Source: an uncultured Marinicella sp. | GTDB lineage: Bacteria; Pseudomonadota; Gammaproteobacteria; Xanthomonadales; Marinicellaceae | Assembly (NCBI GenBank): GCA_938008005.1 | Contig: CALLLZ010000293.1 | Span: 1-7,182 of the forward strand | DNA length: 7,182 bases | Direction of reading: 5' to 3' | Shown here: piece by piece, positions 1-7,019 of the stretch | Layout of the letters: the number at the start of each line of letters is the position of its first letter | Numbering within the stretch: the stretch's first letter is position 1 | The notes under the pieces: model-generated | What the model saw: the letters and a program-made list of their open reading frames with translations, nothing else | Database searches by the model: none | What the model was told of the DNA's origin: nothing | Program-made: the position numbers and the translations under genes

Positions 1-1148
1 GAAAGATTGGCCAATACTCCTCGTCCTGTTTGATTTATTTTTTGGGTTGATAGCACTTTTAAGAATTGATGTACACTCAAGCCACCCGAGAATTTCGCAG
101 CTCCCGCTGTAGGTAAAGTGTGATTAGGACCTGCACAATAATCACCAAATGCAACAGCAGAGTTCTCACCTATAAACAATGATCCATAATTTTTGAACAA
201 TGAGGTTTTAAGTGATTCATCACAAACCATCAAATGCTCGGGTGCATAATCATTGATGAAATCTAAAGCTTGTGCTTGATCATTTGCCACCAACAAAACA
301 ATGTTTTTATTTGCTAATAACTCCTTACCATTGTCATGTTCTGACAACAGGCTGTAAAGGTTTTCTAACACATCAGTGGATTCGCTGACCACAATGCTGA
401 TGGCGTTTACATCGTGTTCCGCTTGAGCCAAAGCATCAAACATCAACCACTCTGGCTGTTTAATTTGATTGGCATAAATCAATAATTCACTTGGCCCTGC
501 TAATGTATCAATTTGAGTGCGATGTTGAACCAGTGCTTTGGCTTGGTTTACATAGGCATTTCCAGGACCTACGATCATGTTGACCGGTTCAGTCTGGTCA
601 AACCCATATGACAGGGCTCCAATGGCTTGGGCGCCTCCCACATGTAAGAACTCAGTGGCACCAGCTAAACTTGCCGCGGCTAAAAGAGCTAAGTCATTCG
701 ATGGTGAACAAGCCACTCTGACAGGACAACCAGCCACTTGTGCTGGTGTCAAGGTCATTAATGCGGTTGAAATCAAAGGGAACTGCCCACCAGGGATATA
801 GGCCCCTATGCGTTCTATCGGTTGGTAAACAAAACCAAACTCCCCCACTTCATCACTGAAATGATCATTCTTTAAATCTCTAATTTGAAATTGACAAAAC
901 TTTTTGATGCGTTGATGTGCGATTTTTATGGCATCCTTTAAGCTTTGTTCAATGTTATATTCATCAAAGGGAAGGAGTTCAATATACTGAACTTCTTGTT
1001 GATCGATTTTTTGACTGAAGGCCTGTACCGCCTTGTCACCCTGGAGATTGATTTTATTCAATATGTTGGCAACTGTATCTTCAATTTTACTTTGGTTCTT
1101 AAAAGCAGGTCGTTGATAATCTTCGACATGAGAGTATTTAACGTTCAT
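1..1148 (-). CDS. hisD: Histidinol dehydrogenase HisD, 3' end cut off by the window edge
   Basis: HisD is a zinc enzyme that oxidises L-histidinol twice with NAD+ to give L-histidine (steps 9-10). I translated 382 residues from the ATG at 1148 and the frame is open to base 1. The family is about 430 residues long, so roughly 50 C-terminal residues lie outside. Signatures in order are ERIGAYIPGG (112-121), GGAQAIGALSYG (171-182), VGPGNAYVNQAK (193-204), DTLAGPSELL (214-223), AQAEHD (241-246), YAPEHL (301-306) and GDYCAGPNHTLPT (335-347). By family comparison Q242, H245 and D336 are zinc ligands and E304/H305 the catalytic pair; the last zinc-binding His should lie in the missing part. The start is supported by a good Shine-Dalgarno (TAAGGAG) 8 bases upstream. 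The gene overlaps the end of hisA-IE by 11 bases. HisD comes last here, whereas it follows hisG in enteric operons. Confidence 0.97.
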   Translation of the reverse strand, partial: MNVKYSHVEDYQRPAFKNQSKIEDTVANILNKINLQGDKAVQAFSQKIDQQEVQYIELLPFDEYNIEQSLKDAIKIAHQRIKKFCQFQIRDLKNDHFSDEVGEFGFVYQPIERIGAYIPGGQFPLISTALMTLTPAQVAGCPVRVACSPSNDLALLAAASLAGATEFLHVGGAQAIGALSYGFDQTEPVNMIVGPGNAYVNQAKALVQHRTQIDTLAGPSELLIYANQIKQPEWLMFDALAQAEHDVNAISIVVSESTDVLENLYSLLSEHDNGKELLANKNIVLLVANDQAQALDFINDYAPEHLMVCDESLKTSLFKNYGSLFIGENSAVAFGDYCAGPNHTLPTAGAAKFSGGLSVHQFLKVLSTQKINQTGRGVLANL

Positions 1149-2373
1149 GGTTTCGGCTCCTTAAATCATTGACTATTTCTTGTATGCCTACACCTTTCGC
1201 TTTGGCCATAACCAAAGTAAAAAACAACAAATCAGCTGCCTCCCAACGAACGTGGTTACGATCTGTAGCCTCAATCAACTCATCACACTCTTCTTTGAGT
1301 TTTTCAATTTGTAGTGCATTACTAGCGAATAGCTTTTGAGTGAATGACTCACCTTCAGTGGAATTCATGCGTTGGGTAAAAATCTCATCTAAGTAACTCA
1401 AAGAATAATTTTTGGTTTGACTGGGGAAACATGAATACCGGTCAAAATGACAAGCGTTGTTATTTTGTTCAACCAAAAATAGTAATGTGTCACCATCACA
1501 ATCAACATCAACTTGTACTAATTTTTGGGTGTTGTTACTGGTATCTCCTTTGGTCCACAATTGATTGCGTGAACGTGAAAAGTAGGTGCCCGTCCGGGTT
1601 TTTAATGCTTGAGTCAGTGATTCCTCAGATGAATAAGCCATCATCAAAACTTTCTGGGTTTTAACATCTTGCACTACAGTAGGTATCAAAGCCATCTTAT
1701 TGAAATCCACCAACGACTTAAAAGCCTGATTCAATGACATTTTGCCAGAATAAATGGCCATGCCAATTTGTGAATTTGCACCATGAGAATTAATCCACTG
1801 CAGATCCCCATAATTGGTGATGCCACCCGCTACTGTCACTGGTAAGGGCGATGCTTTGATTACATCTGCAATACGAGGCTGGTCAATACCTTGCATCATG
1901 CCTTCCTTTTTAACTTGGGTATATAAAAATTCACCACAGTTTTGCGCCCATTCTTGGATGATATCTAAGACCTTAATGTCTTGAGTTTTTTTCCAACCAT
2001 GAGTGGTCAAATAATCATCTTTGGCGTCAATCGCAAATATCAGCGCTTGACGAGGTAATTTTTTAACCCAGTCTTGGCTGGCTGAAGTACCTAAAATAAT
2101 TTTGGTGGCTCCTGCTGCGAGGTAACTTCTGGCTGTTTCCAAGTCTCGAATACCACCACCAACACGACAGGATCTTTTGCTCAACATTTGCTCAATCAAA
2201 CCTTGATTCGAGCCCTTTCCCATGGCCGCATCTAAATCTATGATGGCAACTTCACCATACATTGCAAACTCTTCTAGTAACTCAAAAACATCTTCTCTTT
2301 CAATGATTTTTTTATCACCTTGTTCAAGTTGAACGGCTTTGCCGCCCATCAGGTCTATACTTGGTATTAACAT
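1138..2373 (-). CDS. hisA-hisIE: Trifunctional HisA-HisI-HisE fusion (ProFAR isomerase / PRA-CH / PRA-PH)
   Basis: One 411-residue frame carries three enzymes for consecutive steps. Residues 1 to about 224 are a HisA half-barrel-repeat TIM barrel (step 4, ProFAR isomerisation): IPSIDLMGGK with D7 as likely catalytic acid, VGGGIRD (71-77), FAIDAKDD with D116, LYTQVKKEG with T152, and VAGGIT (181-186). Residues about 228-325 are HisI, phosphoribosyl-AMP cyclohydrolase (step 3): YFSRSRNQLWTKG (264-276), DCDGD (291-295) and ACHFDRYSCF (307-316), giving the expected Cys zinc set C292, C308 and C315. Residues about 343-411 are HisE, phosphoribosyl-ATP pyrophosphohydrolase (step 2): EECDE (361-365) and EAADLLF (378-384), typical of its metal-binding helices. 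HisIE fusions are common; an added N-terminal HisA is not. There is practically no linker between HisA and HisI. AGGA lies 7 bases before the ATG, and the start overlaps the hisF end by 7 bases. Likely cytoplasmic. Confidence 0.95.
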   Translation of the reverse strand: MLIPSIDLMGGKAVQLEQGDKKIIEREDVFELLEEFAMYGEVAIIDLDAAMGKGSNQGLIEQMLSKRSCRVGGGIRDLETARSYLAAGATKIILGTSASQDWVKKLPRQALIFAIDAKDDYLTTHGWKKTQDIKVLDIIQEWAQNCGEFLYTQVKKEGMMQGIDQPRIADVIKASPLPVTVAGGITNYGDLQWINSHGANSQIGMAIYSGKMSLNQAFKSLVDFNKMALIPTVVQDVKTQKVLMMAYSSEESLTQALKTRTGTYFSRSRNQLWTKGDTSNNTQKLVQVDVDCDGDTLLFLVEQNNNACHFDRYSCFPSQTKNYSLSYLDEIFTQRMNSTEGESFTQKLFASNALQIEKLKEECDELIEATDRNHVRWEAADLLFFTLVMAKAKGVGIQEIVNDLRSRNHER

Positions 2374-3161
2374 TCGGTGTTCCTAATTTTGATGTTGTTA
2401 TTAATTAAATATTCTTTGATTTGACCCACCTTGTATTCACCACGGTGAAACAAACCAGCGGCTAAAACCGCATCTGCGCCAGCATGAATGGCCGCTAAAA
2501 AATCTTGTGGACCTTTCGCACCACCAGAGGCAATGACTTGAACCGGAAAATCAGCGCCGAATTGTGCCAAAAGATCTGTATCAAAACCACTGCCAGTGCC
2601 GTCTTTATGCATTGCGGTGAGCAAGATTTCTCCCGCACCTCTATCAACTACTTCACTGATCCACTGGTGATAGTCAATATCAACTCGTTTTGAACCTCCA
2701 TGGGTATAAAGGGCTAAAGAGTCATCTTCTTCCTGATTGACATCAACGGCCACCACAATACTTTGTGAACCATATTGAGTCGATATCTGATTGATCAAAT
2801 CGGGTTTCTCAACAGCCATGGTGTTTAATGTCACTTTATCGGCACCGGCGTGAAAGAACTTGTGTACATCATCCAAAGTTTTTATACCACCACCCACTGC
2901 GAATGGTATTGACAAATGAGTCGCCACTTTATAAACCATGTCCAAAGCCGACTGTTGTCCATCAACAGAAGCTTTGATGTCTAAGAAAACCAGCTCATCA
3001 GCACCTTGTTGTTCATACATTTTTGCCAATTCCACTGGGTCGCCCATATCTAACAATTCTTTGAAGTTGGTACCCTTTACCACTCGCCCATAAGCCACAT
3101 CTAAACAAGGAATGATGCGTGCACAGAGGTCAGAATTTGAATCTTTGTTATTGACATACAT
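2367..3161 (-). CDS. hisF: Imidazole glycerol phosphate synthase cyclase subunit HisF
   Basis: HisF is the TIM-barrel partner of HisH. It uses ammonia delivered by HisH to turn PRFAR into imidazole glycerol phosphate and AICAR (step 5). Family signatures are ARIIPCLDV (14-22) with catalytic D21, FAVGGGIK (87-94), IVVAVDVN with catalytic D140, LTAMHKDGTGSGFD (181-194) and IASGGAKG (210-217). The length of 264 residues is close to the usual 250-258. The N-terminus carries about ten residues more than the common M-x3-RIIPCLDV start, but I see no later ATG before that motif. A GGGAG box about 11 bases upstream supports the chosen start. The LTSMDRDGT motif of most HisF proteins reads LTAMHKDGT here, replacing a conserved Asp by His185 while keeping D187. 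The gene overlaps hisH by 14 bases, consistent with coupled translation of the two complex subunits. Confidence 0.97.
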   Translation of the reverse strand: MYVNNKDSNSDLCARIIPCLDVAYGRVVKGTNFKELLDMGDPVELAKMYEQQGADELVFLDIKASVDGQQSALDMVYKVATHLSIPFAVGGGIKTLDDVHKFFHAGADKVTLNTMAVEKPDLINQISTQYGSQSIVVAVDVNQEEDDSLALYTHGGSKRVDIDYHQWISEVVDRGAGEILLTAMHKDGTGSGFDTDLLAQFGADFPVQVIASGGAKGPQDFLAAIHAGADAVLAAGLFHRGEYKVGQIKEYLINNNIKIRNTEC

Positions 3162-3753
3162 GCTTAATCAACTCCCGGCCAAATTGGCCTGATTTTTCAG
3201 GATGAAATTGAAAACCATAAAGATTGCCTCTTTGTACTGCTGCACTGAAGCTCGAACCGTAATTGACTTTCGCAGTTCCAAAAGCACATTCACTGATGGC
3301 ATAAGAATTGACAAAATAGGCGTACTGATCTTTCATGGTAAGTTTATATGAGTCCAGTTTTGCCCAGCCAACCATGGGGGCTTTGGGATGTGAAAGTTTT
3401 TGACAACGACCTTTGAAAAACCCCAAGCCGTTTGTATCAGGATCTTCATCACTGCCTTCAAACAACACTTGCATACCCACGCAAATACCCACTAAACGTT
3501 TGCCATTACGCACCCATTCTTGTAAAAATTCACGCCAACCTGTGGCATCAATTTGTTGCATAACATAGGCGAATCGACCTTGGCCTGGCATCACCAGAAC
3601 ATCATATTCAGTAAGTAAACCTACATGAGGTTTTTGCACGGTAGCCAATGAATAGCCAGCCGTTTTGATGGCTGTTTCTAAACTGAGTAAATTACCTGAG
3701 TTCAAATCTATTACAGCTACTTTTGACTCCCTTGAATTAACTGATAAACTCAT
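3148..3753 (-). CDS. hisH: Imidazole glycerol phosphate synthase glutaminase subunit HisH
   Basis: HisH is a class I glutamine amidotransferase that releases ammonia from glutamine and channels it into HisF (step 5). The 201 residues match family length. The nucleophile is C91 in VGICVGMQVLFEGS (88-101), and the other two triad members are H184 and E186 in FQFHPEKSGQFG (181-192). The early part shows VIDLNSGNLLSL (14-25) and MPGQGRFAYVM (55-65). Two usually strong motifs are altered: the oxyanion-side P-G-V/Q-G-A-F reads PGQGRF, and PHMGWN reads PMVGWA (126-131). The triad is intact, so I expect an active enzyme. The ATG overlaps the hisB stop in an ATGA junction, and AAGGTG about 4 bases upstream can serve as the ribosome binding site. 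Confidence 0.96.
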   Translation of the reverse strand: MSLSVNSRESKVAVIDLNSGNLLSLETAIKTAGYSLATVQKPHVGLLTEYDVLVMPGQGRFAYVMQQIDATGWREFLQEWVRNGKRLVGICVGMQVLFEGSDEDPDTNGLGFFKGRCQKLSHPKAPMVGWAKLDSYKLTMKDQYAYFVNSYAISECAFGTAKVNYGSSFSAAVQRGNLYGFQFHPEKSGQFGRELIKHVCQ

Positions 3754-4322
3754 AAAACACCTTTGGTAGAACGTTCACCACTGACCGGTTGTAAGGCCTC
3801 TTTTAAAGCATAGGCTAAGGCTTTAAATGCCCCTTCTACTAAATGGTGATTGTTGCGAAAATATTGGTTTTTTAGGTGCAAACAAATTTTGCTGTTTATG
3901 GCCAATGTATAGAAAAAGTGTTCCCACATTTCGGTGTTGATACCGCCTAACTGGGCTTGAGAAAATGGTAGATCTATCACTGAATAAGGCCGGCCACATA
4001 AATCAACGGCACACAAGGTTAAAGTCTCATCCATCGGCAGTAATCGCTGCCCATATCGCTGATTAGGTTTGGCTGCTTGCCAAGCCTCATAAAGGGCTTC
4101 ACCCAAACAAATGGCAACGTCCTCAATACCGTGGTGATCATCCACTTCTAGATCAGCAGTTACTTGTAAATCAATAAACCATCCTGCATGTGAGGCCAGC
4201 TGATCTAACATGTGATCAAAAAATGGCAAACCGGTATCGATACTCTTTTGACTCGGATCGCCGTAGATGTCTAGTGACAATTCTATTTGTGTTTCTTTGG
4301 TGGCTCTGGATACTTTAATCAT
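3750..4322 (-). CDS. hisB: Imidazoleglycerol-phosphate dehydratase HisB (monofunctional)
   Basis: HisB dehydrates imidazole glycerol phosphate to imidazole acetol phosphate (step 6) and normally works as a manganese-dependent 24-mer. The 190 residues span the dehydratase domain alone. Visible signatures are FFDHMLDQLASHAGW (34-48), the first metal motif DHHGIEDVAICLGEAL (62-77), PMDETL (96-101), the second metal motif NNHHLVEGAFKALA (157-170), and a C-terminal STKGVL, close to the family's PSTKGxL tail. HHGIED stands where HHTVED is most common; the metal-binding His and Glu residues are retained. There is no N-terminal phosphatase domain as in the bifunctional enteric HisB, so histidinol-phosphate phosphatase must be supplied elsewhere. 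The upstream HisC-HAD fusion is the candidate. The ATG overlaps the hisC stop in an ATGA junction and has only a weak Shine-Dalgarno, suggesting translational coupling. Confidence 0.97.
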   Translation of the reverse strand: MIKVSRATKETQIELSLDIYGDPSQKSIDTGLPFFDHMLDQLASHAGWFIDLQVTADLEVDDHHGIEDVAICLGEALYEAWQAAKPNQRYGQRLLPMDETLTLCAVDLCGRPYSVIDLPFSQAQLGGINTEMWEHFFYTLAINSKICLHLKNQYFRNNHHLVEGAFKALAYALKEALQPVSGERSTKGVL

Positions 4323-5998
4323 AATAAAGTCTCTAATTGGTTGATGTTTTCAAGGACCACATCGGCCCCTGCCTGGTAAAGGTTTTCAATGGCTTCCGGC
4401 GTCATGGCGCCAATACCGATACAAACACATCCGGCTTCGGTGCCAGCTTGCATATCATCGACAGTATCTCCACAAAACCATGCCCGTTTGAACTGACCTG
4501 CTGCCATAACACCTAACAGGCCTTCTGGACTTGGTTTTTGTTGATTAACATCATCGGCGCTGATCATGTAATTGGGCTTAATAGCCAATTGGTTCACGCC
4601 TTGTTCTGCTTCCATTTTGGGCCTACCAGTGACAATGGCCGTAGCCTGTCTGGAATTAAACACCTGTTGTTTCAAAGGTTCTAACAACAAATCACGCTCT
4701 TGAGAAAACAAGCCCTCATTGGAACCATCTCCTAAATACAGTTTTTGAAAGGTCTCGACAACTTTTTCATAGGCAATTTCAACACCTTGTTGTTTAATCA
4801 GCTCTGCAGCCAGAATCCAATCGTTATTAAACCCACCTTGGGCCCTTACGATCTCAATGTCTGATTGGCTGACAGCTTTTCCTGTTAAAACATCCACAGT
4901 TTCTATGATGCATTGATCATAACTCTGGGAGGTATCAATCAATACCCCATCCATATCAAAAGCCAATAACTGTGGCTTTAATATCAACTGCAAAGCTTGG
5001 TTGAATAAATCCATATTTTCTGGAATGGTTAATCGCACAGCATTGGGTAAACCACCTAATTCGGTTTTGATTTGAATGCCAAATTTAGCCATCACTCGAC
5101 TGAATAAAGTTTTTTTCTCAAATGTGGTTTCAAACAACAAAAAATTTCCACGACTTGCACAAGGCTCCAAACCGCTGTTACGCAATAATTGCTCCACGTG
5201 TTGTCGATTCCTGGCAATACTTTGACAATAGCCTTTAATTTCATCACGGGCTTGCCATGCCGCACTGGCCAGTTGTAAATTAGCTCTGGATACATTAAAA
5301 GGCATGGCTATTTTTCGAAATTTTTCAATCATTTCAGGTTCGCCAAAAATGTAACCAATGCGCGCACCTGCTAAACCAAAAGCTTTAGAAAATGTTCTTA
5401 AGACGACTAAGTTACTAAAACGCGTGTACTCAAACGGCTCATTTTCACACGCAAACTCTATATACGCTTCATCCAAAAACACCCAAGCCCCATTATTTTG
5501 AGCTGTTGAGATCAAATCAATCAATACATCTGTTGATAGGTACTCACCAGTCGGATTATTGGGCCTGGTAAGAATGACCCACTGATTGGCTTTGATGTTG
5601 GCCTTCAAAGCATCCACATCAATTGTCAAATCATCACTTGCAGCGGTAAAAATGGTTTCGTTTTGCCAAACTATTTGATTATGAGTGTACTGACTGAAGC
5701 AAGGTTCAGGTACTAGTAATGATTGGTTGTTGAGTTTGCAGTTTTTATATAACAGTTCAATGCTTTCATCACCGCCATTACATAGCATCACCGAATCAAT
5801 CGGTAAGCCCATATCAGTAGCCATTTGGTTTTCAAGTTCAGTCCGATTCGGATAACACCACAATTGATCGGTATCTAATTCAAAAGACTGCAACCAAGCT
5901 GGCTTTGAATCGGCCCGTTCGTTGAAATCTAACTTGAGATTGGTTTGATTCATGATTGGCTTATTCTTGGTTGGAACTGGCATGTCTGGAACATACAT
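4319..5998 (-). CDS. hisC: HisC aminotransferase fused to a C-terminal HAD phosphatase domain
   Basis: Residues up to about 340 are a PLP-dependent histidinol-phosphate aminotransferase (step 7, imidazole acetol-P + Glu to histidinol-P). They show CYPNR (48-52), CNGGDESIELL (73-83), TRPNNPTGEY (144-153), FLDEAY with D176 and Y179, the Schiff-base lysine K205 in TFSKAFGLAGARIGY (202-216), and the carboxylate-binding Arg R322. Residues about 343-559 are a complete HAD hydrolase: motif I DMDGVLID with D348/D350, a helical C1-type cap (about 356-450) containing GGFNNDW, motif II TGR with T457, motif III K488 and motif IV GDTVDD (510-515). Every catalytic residue is present. Because hisB has no phosphatase domain, I infer that this half dephosphorylates histidinol-P (step 8); it is unrelated to the zinc-type HisB N-domain. 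Start choice is uncertain: the ATG at 5998 follows hisG by 2 bases with AGGA 13 bases upstream, while Met16 (5953) begins the conserved part. Confidence 0.93.
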   Translation of the reverse strand: MYVPDMPVPTKNKPIMNQTNLKLDFNERADSKPAWLQSFELDTDQLWCYPNRTELENQMATDMGLPIDSVMLCNGGDESIELLYKNCKLNNQSLLVPEPCFSQYTHNQIVWQNETIFTAASDDLTIDVDALKANIKANQWVILTRPNNPTGEYLSTDVLIDLISTAQNNGAWVFLDEAYIEFACENEPFEYTRFSNLVVLRTFSKAFGLAGARIGYIFGEPEMIEKFRKIAMPFNVSRANLQLASAAWQARDEIKGYCQSIARNRQHVEQLLRNSGLEPCASRGNFLLFETTFEKKTLFSRVMAKFGIQIKTELGGLPNAVRLTIPENMDLFNQALQLILKPQLLAFDMDGVLIDTSQSYDQCIIETVDVLTGKAVSQSDIEIVRAQGGFNNDWILAAELIKQQGVEIAYEKVVETFQKLYLGDGSNEGLFSQERDLLLEPLKQQVFNSRQATAIVTGRPKMEAEQGVNQLAIKPNYMISADDVNQQKPSPEGLLGVMAAGQFKRAWFCGDTVDDMQAGTEAGCVCIGIGAMTPEAIENLYQAGADVVLENINQLETLL

Positions 5999-6000
5999 AG

Positions 6001-6849
6001 TTAAACCACTTTCCTGATAGGTAATTCAAGGATGTCAGTGGCACCCGCTTGTTTTAATTTAGGAATCAAATCCTTCGCAGCTACTTTGGGTATGGCTGCG
6101 CGTACCGAATAGGCTGAGGAATTGAATAACTGACTCACAGTTGGAGAACGCATAGCAGGAAGTAAAGCAACGATTTTTTCAATGCTTTCATTCTGACAGT
6201 TCATCTCCAATAATACCCTTTGGCGCGCATTCATCACACCATTGATCAGTAACAACATGTCATCAATGATCGCTTTCTTTTTCGGGTCTTGTAGTGCAGC
6301 TTTGTTGGCAAAAAACTGTGTGGCGCTTTCATAAACCACATCGCATATTTTCAAACGATTGGCTTTAATGGTACTACCAGTACTGGTATTATCTATCACC
6401 ATGTCTGCATCTTCAGGAGGAAATACTTCCGTTGCGCCATAAGAGCGAATCAATTGGGCATCTAAGCCATTCTTATCTAGAAACTGTTGAGCCAAATTCA
6501 TGTATTCTGTCGCCACAATAATTTTTCTGTTTTTTAAACTTTCATAATCCCAGTCTTCTGGGATACAAGCCACAATCTCAACCGGGTTAAAGCCCAATGG
6601 TTTAATGATTTCAACATTTGCGCCCTGTTCAGCTATCCAATCTAGTCCTGAAAAGCCAATATCGTGCTGACCCAATTCAACCAATGAAGGGATGTTTTGG
6701 CCTTTCAGCAATTTAATCTCGAAATTATCATCTGAACAATTTGGGCGATAGTTGCGTTCATCGCCCATGATATTGATACCAATATCGGACAACAACTTAA
6801 GGATTTCTATTTGTAATTTCCCCTTCGGGATGGCCATTTTAATTTTCAT
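6001..6849 (-). CDS. hisG: ATP phosphoribosyltransferase HisG, long form
   Basis: HisG condenses ATP and PRPP to phosphoribosyl-ATP, the first committed and feedback-controlled step. From the ATG at 6849 it is 282 residues long. It has an N-terminal KIKMAIPKGKL, DIGFSGLDWIAE (63-74), IVATEY (111-116) and the PRPP loop DNTSTGST (153-160). The C-terminal section (about 208-282), ending AGATDILELPIRKVV, is the ACT-like regulatory domain of the long form, which binds histidine and does not need HisZ. The frame stays open upstream to 6954, but the added 35 residues would be encoded across the attenuator terminator and have no family match, so I place the start at 6849, where the family N-terminus begins. 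The ribosome binding site is weak (a GAG about 6 bases upstream). hisC follows after 2 bases. Confidence 0.95.
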   Translation of the reverse strand: MKIKMAIPKGKLQIEILKLLSDIGINIMGDERNYRPNCSDDNFEIKLLKGQNIPSLVELGQHDIGFSGLDWIAEQGANVEIIKPLGFNPVEIVACIPEDWDYESLKNRKIIVATEYMNLAQQFLDKNGLDAQLIRSYGATEVFPPEDADMVIDNTSTGSTIKANRLKICDVVYESATQFFANKAALQDPKKKAIIDDMLLLINGVMNARQRVLLEMNCQNESIEKIVALLPAMRSPTVSQLFNSSAYSVRAAIPKVAAKDLIPKLKQAGATDILELPIRKVV

Positions 6850-6894
6850 GTTTTGCTCATTTTGTGTTATTGGGTAAGCCCATAAAATATGGAC

Positions 6895-6921
6895 AAAAAA
6901 AACCCCGTATTTTTGACGGGG
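6895..6921 (-). terminator. Rho-independent terminator of the his attenuator (hisG-proximal)
   Basis: Read on the minus strand, a 6-bp GC-rich stem (CCCCGT with ACGGGG, 6916-6921 and 6903-6908) closes a 7-base loop and is followed at once by eight T residues (6902-6895). It lies between the His-rich leader peptide and hisG, so it would cut transcription before the structural genes. Its 5' arm is shared with the alternative antiterminator pairing described separately, which makes it conditional. Confidence 0.9.
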
Positions 6922-6980
6922 CTTCGTGAATTTTATGCGAATATCAAGCGGCACCGTCAGCTTTTATTTAAGTGATGGTG
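6914..6980 (-). promoter_or_regulatory. his attenuator: competing antiterminator and leader pairings, unit 2
   Basis: Three mutually exclusive segments can be drawn by eye. Segment 1, CACCATC (6980-6974), lies in the His codons. Segment 2, TGACGGTGC (6959-6951), begins with the leader stop codon. Segment 3, GCCCCGTCA (6922-6914), is the terminator's 5' arm. Segments 1 and 2 pair over seven positions with one A-C mismatch. Segments 2 and 3 pair over nine positions with one T-C mismatch, and that pairing destroys the terminator. Exactly 12 bases separate the last His codon from segment 2. This is what known his attenuators do; folding energies were not computed. Confidence 0.85.
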
Positions 6981-7010
6981 ATGATGTATTGTTGAGATTT
7001 GCTTGTTCAT
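6957..7010 (-). CDS. hisL: his operon leader peptide HisL, promoter-distal unit next to hisG
   Basis: This short frame encodes MNKQISTIHHHHHLNKS, 17 residues with five consecutive histidines (codons at 6972-6986), ending in TGA. It lies about 110 bases upstream of hisG and directly before a rho-independent terminator. This is the classic layout of ribosome-mediated attenuation: when charged His-tRNA is scarce the ribosome stalls in the His run, the antiterminator forms and the operon is transcribed; otherwise the ribosome reaches the stop codon, which itself lies in the antiterminator arm (6951-6959), and the terminator forms. No Shine-Dalgarno is visible upstream. A promoter-like pair ends only 9 bases before the ATG, so the mRNA may be nearly leaderless. 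The peptide probably has no function of its own. Confidence 0.92.
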   Translation of the reverse strand: MNKQISTIHHHHHLNKS

Positions 7011-7019
7011 TGTTTTAAT

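Noticed and set aside
6846..6860. Four-codon frame (MSKT) overlapping the hisG start as ATGA on the minus strand
   Set aside because: It could couple translation to hisG, but it has no ribosome binding site and such a short frame is expected by chance.
6850..6954. Upstream extension of hisG by 35 codons to an ATG at 6954
   Set aside because: It would be translated through the attenuator terminator, has no resemblance to HisG N-termini, and the family start motif falls at the ATG at 6849.
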